NCBI RefSeq assembly: GCF_023343835.1
Contig: NC_064437.1
Location: forward strand, 23,473,001 to 23,537,000
Source of the DNA: Lagopus muta
Lineage: Eukaryota > Chordata > Aves > Galliformes > Phasianidae
Length of the DNA stretch: 64,000 bases
Reading direction: 5' to 3'
The number at the start of each line of letters is the position of its first letter. Position 1 is the first letter of the stretch. The notes beneath the pieces were generated by a model that saw only the letters and a program-made list of their open reading frames with translations, was not told the DNA's origin and made no database searches. Both the position numbers and the translations under genes were made by a program. Below are positions 22,481 through 34,541 of the stretch, in pieces.

Positions 22481-25400
22481 CAACAGATAAAGGGAAATAT
22501 AATCTCCAGCTGGAAGCAGCCAGTAGCTGAGTCTATTCCTGGGTGTGCCTTTCAACAAGAACTGTAATTGAGAATGGTAACAAATTGCACAGGGATGTCT
22601 TCCCATAGGGGAGAAATCCCAGAAAGAATAACTGATATTCTCATAAGTCTTGTGATCTGGGGCTCTTTGGACAGGCAGAGTTGGAAACCTACTGACTACA
22701 GAAGAGCAATGTTCCCTCCTGTGATGGGCTCTGGCTTTGCATCACCCGTGTAGCTGTAATGTTCTTCTGACCACAGATGTGAAATGCAGAACTGAAGTAG
22801 TTATGCTTTGACTTCCATTTTCCCTTTAAATTCAGCAGAATTTTGAAATCCCTCCAGATAAGTTTTGCCCCTTTGCTTACAAGAAACATTCCTAATTACC
22901 AATTATGTCTTGTGAATCATCTTCACTGAAGGTACATTCAGAGAGGACAAACAGATTCTACTGTAGAACAAAGCCGTACTCTTCTTTGTGGGTATTCAGA
23001 CTAAGATCATCCAAATCAGCATGCAGTAACTTTAAAGCTAGCACCTATTCACCCTGCCATAAGAGTCTGAAGCAATGGCTATTTGATTATTATTTATATT
23101 TCATTAAAATAAATAGTGGTAAGTTTTTTGAGTGCAAGAGGAAGATGCCCAGACTAACGTAGGCTAAACCATCGGGCCTTATCTGCGTATGCATTATGAC
23201 AGACTTTAATAAGAGGATTTGCATGCAGTTTTTGCAGTGGATCCTCTTATTGTTCAACACACAGTGTTGGATGTTAACGCTAAATGTTTTGAAAGAACAC
23301 TAGTTCATAAAATCCATCACAGAAAAGTGACTTAGTGGCTGATGTTTGGCAATCGAAGAGCTGAGTTCAGAGCCTGCAAACCAGGAAATGTTAGGCAGTG
23401 ATACTTTCTGCAGTGCTTCTGGCTTTGTCTGGAATTGTCTGACTGCAATTACTATCAAGTATAAGCACTTTTTTAATGCTGAATTGGCAGAAGTACATAA
23501 CGATGGCTAACAATGCAGATTAGCTACGAACACAACTGGTCATATAATTAGCCTTAGTGAAACAATAAAACATAGGTGGATGGTAGCATCTTCTGTGTTG
23601 GTTGGCTGTGGATTGATGTAAATTGTATGAAGACAGCTGAAAGAGGAGGCAGGGAGATTATGGGACCACTGCTGAATGGCATGAGATGAATTATGAATTC
23701 TCTCTCTGCTCTGCTTGCCTCACGTGTAAAGATTATCCTCAACCCCAGGGGCTGTGCACCAGCAGCCCTGAGCACAAGTCACAGGTGCTTGAAAGTATGT
23801 ATATTCCTGTCTGTTTGAATGGACACTGAAGCCCTTCAGCTCCTCTGTTTAACCAGGTCCACATAAGACAGGGTTTGAATGGCAAAGTGAGTCTTAATCT
23901 TTGGTTCTTTGTTGGGGAAGCCTTCATGAAGCCATAGGGGCACTGCCGAGCACAAGACAGAGAGGAAAGGGGAGCACCATCCCACCCTCACTGACACCAG
24001 GGGCCCTGCTGCCAGGAGAAAAACATTTCCAATTCAATTGTTCTCCCTGTGGCAAAGCTGAGATTCCCATTCAGGACATTTAAAAGTCATAAATCAAAGC
24101 ATCCCACAGTAGAACTAAATTGATCAAGACAGGCTTCCCAAAGAGGCAGGCAAACACACATCACGGTAACTAAAGAGGCTCCGGTGCCTGCTTCAAGCAG
24201 TCCTACCAAAGTGAGTGCACAGCTGCATTTTCTTTCAAAATACTACTGCAGCCTTTTAAGAGGGAGAGGGAATAATCTCAATTCTGGCAGCAGAGAATAT
24301 TTCACAAATCATATATGCTTTGGCATCAAGCCCTTAACAAAGCCAGGGGCCTTTACTCACAGGCTTTGCTGGGAGAGATCCACCCACCTCAAGTGGGATT
24401 AATTAAAAGAGGCATGTATCATGCAAATAGTTTCTGTTTCCTTACAGAAATATTCAGAGCACATAACCCGAAACAGCTTTAGAATCAGAGCGAAGCAAGG
24501 AAGAAAATTATTTCCTGCTCCCCTAACCGCTTTCCTTTCCCTGTACAGTATGCAAAGAATAGTGAGAAAATGCAGAAAGCTCACAGTTTCTGGACAATTC
24601 CTTTGAATAAATGCTAATAAAAGCTGAAAGGGAAGGGGGGAGTGTGGTTTTATTATTATTTTTTTTAAAGGCATAGGCAATACCTCACTATAAAGTAGCA
24701 AACTCTCCAAACTAAATGTGTGTTCAGCCACTCATTGGAACAGGATGGTTCCAATCTTACTCCTGGAAGTGACCTTTTATCTTAAAGTGGAACACAAGAA
24801 AAATAAAATGCTACTTCTTTGTGTGTCAGGATTTTCAGCTCCATGTGACAGTGATGGGGCTGCAACCAACCAACCTATGGAAAGCTGGATGCTAACCTAT
24901 TCCCTGGATGTGACAGATCCCAACACTTGAAGAAACACAGCAGCAAACAGCGGCAGCACAATCAGAGCCTGGAGCCTCAGCTCACAAACAAATTATGGAG
25001 AAAGGTGAGGTTTCCTCAAGAACTCTTCCTCAAAATGATTTCTTTTTCCTTTTAATATCTCAGACCCATTTTCTGAGTCAATCTCCTATGATCCTGCGAA
25101 GGCTGTTATTGAAACCAGACCAAGCGTAGCAGAAATTCCAGGGCTCCAAAGGACTTTTAATAGGCACAGGAGCCTGCCACACTGTCCCCCTCAGGTGATT
25201 TCCCCTGCAGCCCCTTCCCTGGGATTTCCTCTCCCGGAGTTTAGTCAGCAGGAGAAACCTGAAGTTTCAGCAGAACGGCAAACCCTTCCTGCATTCCTTA
25301 GCATCTGAGAATTTTATGTCTGAGGCTTTCATAGCTCTAAAAAAAGGGGACTAGGATCCAGTCCAGAAGATGTGTATTGCAGATATTTTTTTCCACAAAA

Positions 25401-27247
25401 ATGTCAGGCACTCGTACATTCAATTATGCATCCAGCTACAGCATTTTAAAAGCACTGACCTCCTTTATCAGGCCCTGCTTCGCCTGCCACCAGTGGCTGT
25501 CATAAACTGAGTTGTTCACAGGCTGCTTACCCCAAGTGTCTGTGAGCTTGGAAATTCCTTTCTGGTCTCCATCCCACCTATCACTTCGGCATCAAAAAGA
25601 TGATCATCAGACATGCTCTTGGCAAGCCACCTCAGGAAAGCAATGCTCATGCAGAATCACAGCCAGGCTGGACAAAGGACACATGCTGTTCTCAAGGCGA
25701 GAGACACTGGAGAGCTATGGTTCTTTCCAGTAGGACAACTGATGAAACGCTGGACCTCCTGTCCACATCTGGTACATCATCTATCCACCGATGGCACAGT
25801 GGGAACACCCCTGCCAGTGCCTTTCAAGCTCTCCCAGTGGGGAACCTGGGCTTCTTTCCTTCCAGTGTAAACCTGGGCTTCTGTCTTTCCAAGTTTAGTA
25901 CCCAGAAACGGTGTTTCTCCCTAATGCAAGCTATGGAGTATCCACTGAGACGAAAGAATGACTTTCATGACTAGGCAGTGCAACTCCTTTTTCATAGAAA
26001 ATAGATAAAAATGCTTCATTGATTTGATATACCCTCTTTAACTGATTTATTTTTCATATTATAATGGTCATAATGATATATAAGTGCTCAGCTTCAGAAG
26101 TAGCAATCACCCTCCAACAGCGTGATATGCATCTCCATACTGTATAATATATAAATGGTGATGTTAGAAAAACTGGGCATCACATTTAAGTTGCTGACAG
26201 CTACCACTGATCTCACTTATTCAAAAGAAAGTATTCAATATTTTTTCTCCAAAGGCAGGTTACGGTTTTATTTTCCATTACTATTTCTAAAATTGAGAAT
26301 GTACACATTTTCTTTTTGTTTCTGTATAAGTAGGTTTTTTTGTTTGCTTTTCTCCAAACTGTGACTAAGCCTAATATAACAGTTAATTTATTAAAATTGG
26401 AGAAAGATCTTTGTTCCAGCATTGCCTAATGTGCCCATGCCTCTCGTAATTGGGGAAGTTACTGAAGCTCTAGGAGTTAGAGCCTTTCATATATGAGTGA
26501 TTAAGTGTGTTATGTCACACTGAAAATAAATACTAAGGACGAGTTTTTCATATAACTTATATTAAAAAGTGGCTAATGCCACACAGAATTATAACATATG
26601 AAAAGCTACTTTTAAAAGTACTGATAACTGCAAAGTTGTCAGAAGGAAACAACGTGATCATTAAAATCCTGTTCCTTAACTAAGCATGTTGTGCTGTGTG
26701 ACCTACACTGTTAGACAGCTGCAAACTGTTTTCAACTGGCTGTAAATTATTTGCCTTGTGGAATAAAAATCAGACTCCCATCAGTTTGTTCCACTGATTC
26801 TACAAGGCCTTGCTCTTGTTCTCTCCCCAAAGAGCTGTTACTTCCTTCGGTGAGCACTCAAAATGGTGAAAGTGAGCTATTTGTTGCACTGCTGCCCATG
26901 TTCTGGTGGAGGTCTAGAGGACTTGACTCTGTGAACAACTCCTGTGTTCATGACACCACGTAACCAGAACAGGGGCTTCTAATGTAATATAATCTAGTTT
27001 CTTCGAACTGACTGACAAGAAAATGCTTTCTGCCACAAATACAAGTATCTAACTTTCCAAAAAGTCTTATTTGTGCTAGAAATCGGTTCCTCACAACACC
27101 TTGGACTCTCTGCAGGGAATACACGGTTGTGTTTTGTTACTGGACTCACTCAGCAACAGTGCTTGACTTTCCTGGGTCGTGCAGCATCTGTCTGTTATGC
27201 TACGGGAAGAGAACCATGCCCACCACCAGGAAGCTGAGACATCTTAC

Positions 27248-27484
27248 CTTGGGACACTGGGAGGAGCCCGCGTCGGCCGGGATGGAACTTGGGGAGGTCC
27301 TCCATGGGCTTCACCACCACTTGAAAATGGTGGCAACGGTCCTGGGCGGAACGGGACCGGGGGAGCCCCTGACTGAGGGCCTGGAGATGGGATTGCAGGA
27401 GCAGGTCCTCGGCCAGATAAAGGTCTGGTTGGGGGATTATTTAATGTAGGCCTCCTCTGAGTTGAGGGACTTGGAGGAGGTGAT
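27248..27484 (-). CDS. DNM3: DNM3 proline-rich domain exon
   Basis: This exon of 237 bases is phase 2 on both sides and encodes 78 whole codons between split arginines. The residues open [14 protein letters not shown], pass through [19 protein letters not shown] and [11 protein letters not shown], and end [16 protein letters not shown], a clear match to dynamin-3. This domain binds SH3 proteins at endocytic sites. PSRPTR corresponds to the PSRPNR motif that amphiphysin recognises in dynamin-1, and several other PxxP motifs are present. Acceptor CACTAG and donor CAAG|GTAAG are both good. If the following intron is retained, the frame reads Pro-Arg then TAA at once. Confidence 0.95.
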
Positions 27485-28480
27485 CTAGTGAAATACCAGA
27501 GATTGAAGATGTTTGCTACAGTGCGAATATTTATTTAAAAAAAAAAAAAAAAGTTAAAATATCTTTTTTTCTTTGCACCCCCTTTGCTGCCAGTTTCAGA
27601 CTATATGTATGTCTAACACATACCATTCCCATAGACAGCTCTGAGATAGAAGAAATGGAAATACAGTCAAGGAGCTAATATGTAATGTTTTGAAATGCTA
27701 GAATTCTAACAGTGTTGTATGAAAAGGATTTGCTAGGACATGCAGCCTGAAGGACTGAAGTTTAATAAAAGCTTGCAAGAAAAAGCCCTGTGAATACACA
27801 GTTGGGGTTAGATTGCAGAGACAGGTGGGATTTCTTCAATAAAGGAATCAAAACAGTATTTGGTGGCAGAAGTGGCTGCTATTTGAAGCATCAGACAAGC
27901 TGTAAATCCAACATAAAGTATTCTAGCAGACAAATGTCTAGCGTTTATATGCATACCCATAGAATGTCTGTATGTGGAAAAAGGTTTTTAAAAAATAAAC
28001 ATGTAAATGGGGACATGCAGCACGCATGCAGGTTCGCATCTGCTCTGGAGCACAGTATCTGGATTTCTCCATTTGGCCTCCAGCTAGTGTAACATGGTAG
28101 CACACAAAGCTCCTGGCACTTTAGGTAAAATGCAGCTCACTGAAACTAGAACTAGAAGCAGATTTTTCTCCTAGCTGGGCTTGAACAGAATACAGGATGC
28201 TGGGAAAAAGGCTGATGGCTTTACTAGAAAGAGCTCGTGGGTGTTTAAAGTCTGTCTTGTGTCAGGTATTCTAAGCAGCATGCAAGAAAATAAATCTGCA
28301 TGTTCTTTATCTCAATGTACTCCAAGCAGCTCAAAATAGTGTCTAAATAATACCAAGATGTCTGATTTCCCTCACAAGTGTCATTAAGACCTGCCCAAAA
28401 CACAGGTAAGAAGAGAGTTGCCAATGCTAATAACGTCTGCCAGTCCTAAATTTCATTGCAAAGCAAATGAAGAACCTCAC
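27485..28480 (-). other. DNM3: DNM3 intron (996 bp)
   Basis: This short intron separates the second GED exon from the proline-rich exon, with donor AG|GTGAGG at 28480 and an acceptor ending at 27485. It contains an A run near 27536-27552. Otherwise nothing is recognisable. Confidence 0.9.
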
Positions 28481-28707
28481 CTGCGGGCCTGCTGAAGCCA
28501 AGAATCATCTACAGGAGGTGGTGCAGGGGTTGACACAGTGCTAGTGCTGATATCGCCAATGATTGCTAGGGCTTCCTTTAGAGCTTGGTACATGCGGAGC
28601 ATTTCATCTCGCCTCTGTGCCTGCTCAGCTGATTCCTCCATTAGAGTATTTTGGTCCTCAGAAGAATACAAGTGAGCCAGGAGCTCAGCGTTGATAAATT
28701 CTTTCAC
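28481..28707 (-). CDS. DNM3: DNM3 exon: C-terminal half of GED and start of proline-rich domain
   Basis: This exon of 227 bases starts in phase 0 ([20 protein letters not shown]) and ends in phase 2 after DDSWLQQAR. It encodes the second half of the GTPase effector domain, including [20 protein letters not shown] and the helix [12 protein letters not shown]. The [15 protein letters not shown] linker leading into the proline-rich tail follows. In known dynamin structures this region forms part of the stalk and the third helix of the bundle signalling element, which couples GTP hydrolysis to assembly. It is nearly identical to mammalian dynamin-3, with differences such as AELLAHL. The first codon is GTG for valine, directly after the acceptor AATAG, and is not a translation start. 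Confidence 0.97.
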
Positions 28708-31700
28708 CTATTTCATTGCACAAAACAAATGCACAAATAAACAACAAGAAAAATCGAAAATAGAGCACTGAACAAGTACAGTGGGTGATCCACAGAACCA
28801 GGAGACAGACCTACCTAAATTGAAGCAGTTTTTCCCACTGCTTTGCTTACATTGAGTCTTGGTCGTGCAGCTTTTTGTTAGGTCTAGTGAGGGACTCAAA
28901 ACTGCTGAACTCAGAATGATCTGATGGTGCAGCAGCCTGGGGGGGGAGCTGAGAACCAGGGAAAGGCTGGCATACAGCTGGGCAGAGCAGCTGGAAAGGG
29001 ATGGACTGGACATTTTAGCAGCTGTCTGCACGTAGATGGGTTTAAAACAATTACAAAGCTACATTTTGAGATTGCTATTCACATCTGAGAATCAGACAGT
29101 TTTGTGCAGTCCCTCCACAATGAACTGTGGACTTTTTTTCTGTCTTTGAAACATCAGACATGGTTGGAGTTAACACTGGTCTTTGTCTCTAACACTTTAC
29201 AGCATCTCTGTCAATTATTTTCTTAGCAATGATATACCTTGCTGTAAATGATGCTCTTCATCTCCAGCAATTTTGCCAGATTCTAAATATCCCATGCACA
29301 CACATTCAAGCTGAGGGAAGAAGTCTCCAAGTAATCTAATTCAATATATTGATTTCGTGCTGTGCCTGCCCCAGTTATGGAAACCAGGCCACAATAAGAT
29401 AAAAAGCTAGAGGTGTTCTGATTAAATAAGACTTTGGTAAATAGACCAACTTCTGACCTACTAAATCCTTGATTTGAGCCTTTTGTCGCTGTTCTGATCT
29501 ATGTTTCATTTGGGTTTTTTTGCTCTCTAAAGGGTTTGGAGTTGTTTTGAGCTGGAGATACTACTACTGGGAATACATTCCCAAGATTCTGATTACATAA
29601 ACCTGAGTTCCATTTGCACATGGGTTTGTGCTAGTCAGCTACAATGATATAAATCCTGATGAGTCTATGGCAACGTTTGCATTCATATGAGGTCAGCTGT
29701 GCAAATTGTGCAGGACGGTGAGCAGAAGGTCGGGACAGATCTTACAGGGAAACAAACCCATATTGACTGAGCTTGGCTGTCATTTCCCATTCATATATGA
29801 TAAGAGATGCTCAAAGTCTTAGCAGAGCCTGCAAAACTTTTTCATGAGCCTCATGCTGTTTTCCAGTAGATGGTACTGATCAAGAGCCAGAGTACACTAC
29901 TTTCCTCATGATTGCCAAAGACTCCACATTAAAAACAGATATCACAGTTAAACAGCATCACATTCTACTTGATGAAATGAGCATTTTAATGGCAACACTT
30001 CAAAAAAAAAAAAAAAAAGAAAAAAAGAAGTCCTAATATTAGATTAAGGCCAGAGCTGATTGTAAAAGCATTGCTAAACCGCAAGTATCTCTTTGGAAAA
30101 AAATAAAAAAATCCTGTGATGTTTATCATGAGATCCCTGCCTGCCACTAGCACAAACTCAAGAAACTCCCTGCACTCTTCTGAAAAGGAAGACTACTGTA
30201 TTAAGACTGGTTCTTGAATCAACCTCCTTCCTTTACTAGATAGAGGAAGGTCTTCCTAAATGGCCACTTTCTCTGGCTTGGGAAAGGAAGAGAAAGTGAC
30301 ACTTTATGAGCCTTTGCCTTTTTATAAAACAGAAACATTCACCACAATGTTTTAAAATGTTTTCCCTTACAGACTTCAAACCAACAGTCAAAGCTGAATC
30401 ACAGCCAGCATCCAGAACACCCATACTGCAAAGCCTGTCCTGTCCCTCCAGAATGGGGTAAGATGGGCTTGCAAAGAACTCTGATTTATCAGTGGGCAGA
30501 CTGCAAGCAGCAGAAAAGCCTCAGAAAATTAATTCCTTAAGGTTGGTAGTAACAAGAACTCCTGAGTTTTTCTGCTCAGCTGAGATGAATATTAGCACTG
30601 GCTATAGAGGATGTATTATCTACTCCAAGACCACCCCTCTTGAATAATCTGCAATACCTAGGCATCAAGAACTAATGGTGAGAACTCTGAAATGTGTGTT
30701 TTGTTTGTGCGTGTTTGAATTTCTAATGGTAACTCAATGCAATTCCATGCGGTAAATGTATTTTCTTTTAGGGTAATCAACATCCACCCCTAAGGGAAGA
30801 ATAAGGGATGCATTTGGAATACAACAATCTAAGTTTAGGCCTCAAAACATGCTTAGGGACATCATCTAATTATTTGCTGTACGTTGAGTTTGAATTTGAT
30901 ACTTCCTCTGAATTGAAAGTGCTCATTTACAGGCCCACAAAGTGGAAAGGAAGTTCTAGGAGGACTTGGGAGGTAACAATTGTCATGGAAACAAATTCCT
31001 TGGGATCAATCTGTTTCCAGACTTTTGAAGGCAACAGAAAGTACAGACTATTATCAGCCAGAGGAAGAGAAGATATTTTCTCTTAACTCCGAGTGAGTAG
31101 GTTGGACTCCTGAAGGCTCCAAGGAGCACACGCACTACTTAATGGGACCCACCTTCCCTCACAGCTCCACTTCTTTCCAGGTCTTTGAACAACTTTTTGA
31201 CCTGCTTTAGCAATCTTAACTCAAGCATTCCTTTCTCTTTTTAATAGCTCTGCTTTTTGAAAAATTCTTATTTTAGTTATTATATTTAATGTGGTATTTA
31301 CTGCCTATGCTGCAAAGAAAAAAAAAGTGCATTAAAGTTTTCAGTCTCATTCTTTACAGTCTTTTAAAAACTTTTGACTCTTTGCCATGAATTTAAATTC
31401 TAGGATTGAGGCCTGGTTGTCAGATCACTAGCAAGTCCAAACACAGCTACGGACTATGAGGTCAACTGAAAGGTGGATGATGTGGTAAGTATGCTGTTTC
31501 TATGTGCCACTGTCAGCCGGCATGGCAGGTTTCTACCAATGTAACAGTTGATGAGATTGCAAGTACAAAATCTTCTGAGTAAAGCAAGCACTTCTGAGAC
31601 CCTTAAACTATTCCATATGAGGAGGTGAGTGGCAGAAAATTTAATGTAAACTTTCAAAAGGAGCTGCTCACCAACTCTGCAGTTCATGAAATGAGAGCTG

Positions 31701-32911
31701 AAAAACAGCCCTTTTAAAAGGCACTGAAGTTGTGCTAAGTGGAAGAAGCAAGTTGCTAGCTGTGACCTGGAAAGAGCCGAGGGAATACGCTCACCTTATA
31801 AATTCTAGACCACGTCAGATTTCAGGTGGAGAAAAAAAATAGGCAGCTCCATTGTTCCCGTGCTCTTCTGCAAAAACTCACCCATGACTGGAACATAATT
31901 TGGAGTCTGACTTCCCTAAGCTTACAAGAATTCAACAGAGTATCTCTTGTCCTCTTGCAAAAATTCTACTCGTATTATCTTTCCCTGGAACTGCCAATGA
32001 AATTTCCTGTCCAGCCACCTACCTCTTGGGTGAAACACAAATTCTACAGGGCTAATGAAATTCATCAGCGTAAAAACAGAGGTGACTTCAAGTCGAGAGA
32101 AAAATCCTTTCTTACCAGATTTGTGTAACAACACGCTTGTATTTGTAACAACTGATTGGCAAAGGTACTACCCATAACTAACAGGAACTGTGCGCTCCAC
32201 ATTAATTCTTATGGCAGCAACGGCTCTAATAGCCAGCTCAGTTCAACAAGGTCCATTCAGTACTCTGCCAAAAAGGAAAGGCTGAGATTCTAGCACAGTG
32301 GAAAAACAATGATATTTCAAAGCCATTTCTTTAATCAAATAATCTTCAGATCTAAGAAAGACACACACGATAAATCAAACAACCACATCTGCTTATCTAA
32401 ACAACGGTGTCCAAGGCTTCTAGATTTATTCCTTGAAAATGGTATTCAGAAAATATAAAGAAACCCAAATAAAATAAGAACTGCTTTAAGAAACTGTGAC
32501 AAAGGACTACTGAAACTGAGACTGAAAATCAAGGAAGCACTGCTCCACTCCTCTCACAGACTGCCTAGATGGAGCTCCCAACCCCCTTTTCCCTGCTATA
32601 TCAATAACAGGGCAGAAAAAAAAGGATCTTTAATTTACCTTTAAATAATAACATATTCTGATTAAGACATGAATTCCATCTTCAGCATGCTGGAATTAGC
32701 ACTCAGGGCACTGTGCCAACTTTCAGAAGGCTGCGGGACTTTGTGCTACTGAAGAAGAAAGGAGTATTTTGTTTTGGAGCGTGACATTTATGGGATCGTG
32801 TTCTTCTCCTCAGTTTGTACTGTTGTTGCTGTCTGTTCAAGAGGTATGTTTGTACATGTGCAAGAGATTTAACAGACGTTGAAGTAGTCTAGAATCATGG
32901 CTGTTACTTAC
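28708..32911 (-). other. DNM3: DNM3 intron between the two GED exons (4.2 kb)
   Basis: The donor is AAT|GTAAGT at 32911 and the acceptor ends at 28708. It holds an A-rich tract at about 30002-30027. No exon, RNA gene or clear transposon was recognised. Confidence 0.9.
30002..30027. repeat. Poly(A)-rich tract
   Basis: An uninterrupted A run of about 17 is followed by GAAAAAAAG-type sequence. It is low complexity, with no adjoining retroposon body recognised. Confidence 0.85.
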
Positions 32912-33076
32912 ATTATTGATCATAAGGTGCATGATTGTTTTCGGTATCAAATCTCGGATACATTTGTTGATAATAGACATGTAGGAATCCACCAGATTTC
33001 GAATCGTCTCCACCTGTCTCTCCAATTGGGGGTCCATTGAAAAATTGTCCGCTTGGCCATTCTCATCATTTTCAGT
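32912..33076 (-). CDS. DNM3: DNM3 exon: PH-GED linker and N-terminal GED
   Basis: This exon of exactly 55 codons is phase 0 at both ends. It begins with the short acidic linker [20 protein letters not shown]. The first GED helix follows: [35 protein letters not shown]. The GED packs into the dynamin stalk and drives oligomerisation around membrane necks. The acceptor is CCATGCAG and the donor is AATAAT|GTAAGT. The sequence distinguishes dynamin-3 from dynamin-1 (which has MAIVNKTVRDLMPK here) and from dynamin-2. Confidence 0.97.
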
Positions 33077-34494
33077 CTGCATGGAAGAAGAAAGGAAAAA
33101 TCAAATATTTCAGATTACAGCAAACTGGAAATATACTGGGGGGAAAAAATAGACTTACAACGTAGTAAACCAGTAACGCAACTCACACAAAGAATGTCTG
33201 GAGGTTTTCAGGTGAAGATGTATGAATGTAAATGAAACCCCAAGATACTATTTCAGATCACTGGCTGCAATATTTAATGTCAAATCTTTTGCCATCCAGA
33301 TCCAGCCTGCCTGACTCATGCAGCGCTGTAAGTCTGGATATTGAATTTTACCCTCTTATGGGGACAAAACTTCCTTGTTACCCAAAGCTGACTCAATTGT
33401 GACAAATTCTGCATTTCAGTCTCAGACTTGTTAGATGTGAATAGCACCTATCTAAACAAAGGATTTTTTATGAAGGATAACAGCAAAAACATCATTGGTT
33501 CCAATGCTCATAACATAAGCTGGTTTATATATTAGAGATCTCTTTTCCATTGGACAGAAAAAAACCTTCTTTGTATGTAAATAGGTGACCTAATTAAAGA
33601 AAATACAAGGAATTTTAACTGGAAGCTAAAAGGTATGCGCTTTGCTTTGGTCTGGCCTGTACAAACCCAAGAAAACTGAGCAATAAACAGAACAATATCC
33701 CTTTGACAAAAATCACACTGCTTTCTGAGGCTCAAAGATGCCAAAAGAAAGGAATTTCAACCTGTGAAGTAAAAGGGCAATGTCCTTTCCACAGACTCTG
33801 ACACATAACAGTTCTCCTTGAAAACTAAGACAGCGAGAACTTCAGCCATGCTAGCATGAACTAAAATCCAAACCTGTTCTGTGGATAGCATGAGGAAACA
33901 GTAATTACTTGCAAAAATTAATAAACTATAATAGAAACTAGTTATATACCAGCCAGATATCACTACCAGCACAATTCCACTGATAACATAGCACTGAGCT
34001 AAACTTTGCACATCACCAGTCCTTTCCAGACTCCTCAATCAGTTGCAATTGGTAGCCAACCCGTTAGCAAAAGCCCATTGGAGCTGGAAAGAGGCCTCTC
34101 CTTGCACAAAACGCTGAGCCACAATTACCCCGAACCTGATTTGGAATACTTTGTTGTGTATACCAACTACAGTTTGTCCATGTATTCTTACTTCTGCTGC
34201 TGCTGGTTTTTTCTTTCTCCCTGTTTAAAAGATAGATTACAGTAAGATTCTTAGCTTGCTAAGCAGTGAAGTGACAGATGTTTATCATTATCCTCATCAA
34301 GAGAATGTAAAGTGAAAATAGTAATTAGTCTCTGATCTTAAAGTCAAAGAGTGATACGTCTGCAAACATTTAACCTTTTATATACAGGCACACAGGTGAT
34401 ATTTATAGAGAGCGAGTAATACTTCAGGAGTCCATGTCTTGTTTGAAACTGTAATGGAGCTGATTTCATACTGTTGATTTGTTTTCTCTAAAAA

Positions 34495-34541
34495 TTAAAA
34501 AGTAATTTACTTTTTAATAAATTACCTTCAGTAATTTATTA
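34495..34541. repeat. Two adjacent AT-rich perfect palindromes
   Basis: TTAAAAAGTA (34495-34504), loop ATT and TACTTTTTAA (34508-34517) make a 10-bp stem. Overlapping its end, TAATAAATTAC (34515-34525), loop CTTCA and GTAATTTATTA (34531-34541) make an 11-bp stem. The two stems share three bases, so only one can form at a time. No gene context suggests a role. Confidence 0.85.

Larger units (their letters stand above)
8838..27247 (-). other. DNM3: DNM3 intron between proline-rich exon and terminal exon (18.4 kb)
   Basis: GT-AG boundaries are seen at both ends (donor GTAAGA at 27247, acceptor TAG ending at 8838). Inside are a 13-bp tandem repeat (9087-9125), two CR1 fragments (about 16350 and 18783), a T-rich/A-rich hairpin tract (17520-17597) and a purine-rich stretch (22195-22480). 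I recognise no other exon or RNA gene. AATAAA motifs on the gene strand at about 26386 and 26045 could serve an intron-retention isoform. Confidence 0.75.

Noticed and set aside
28705-28707. GTG at the beginning of the second GED exon as a translation start
   Set aside because: It is the valine codon immediately after a splice acceptor inside the dynamin GED, in phase with the preceding exon.
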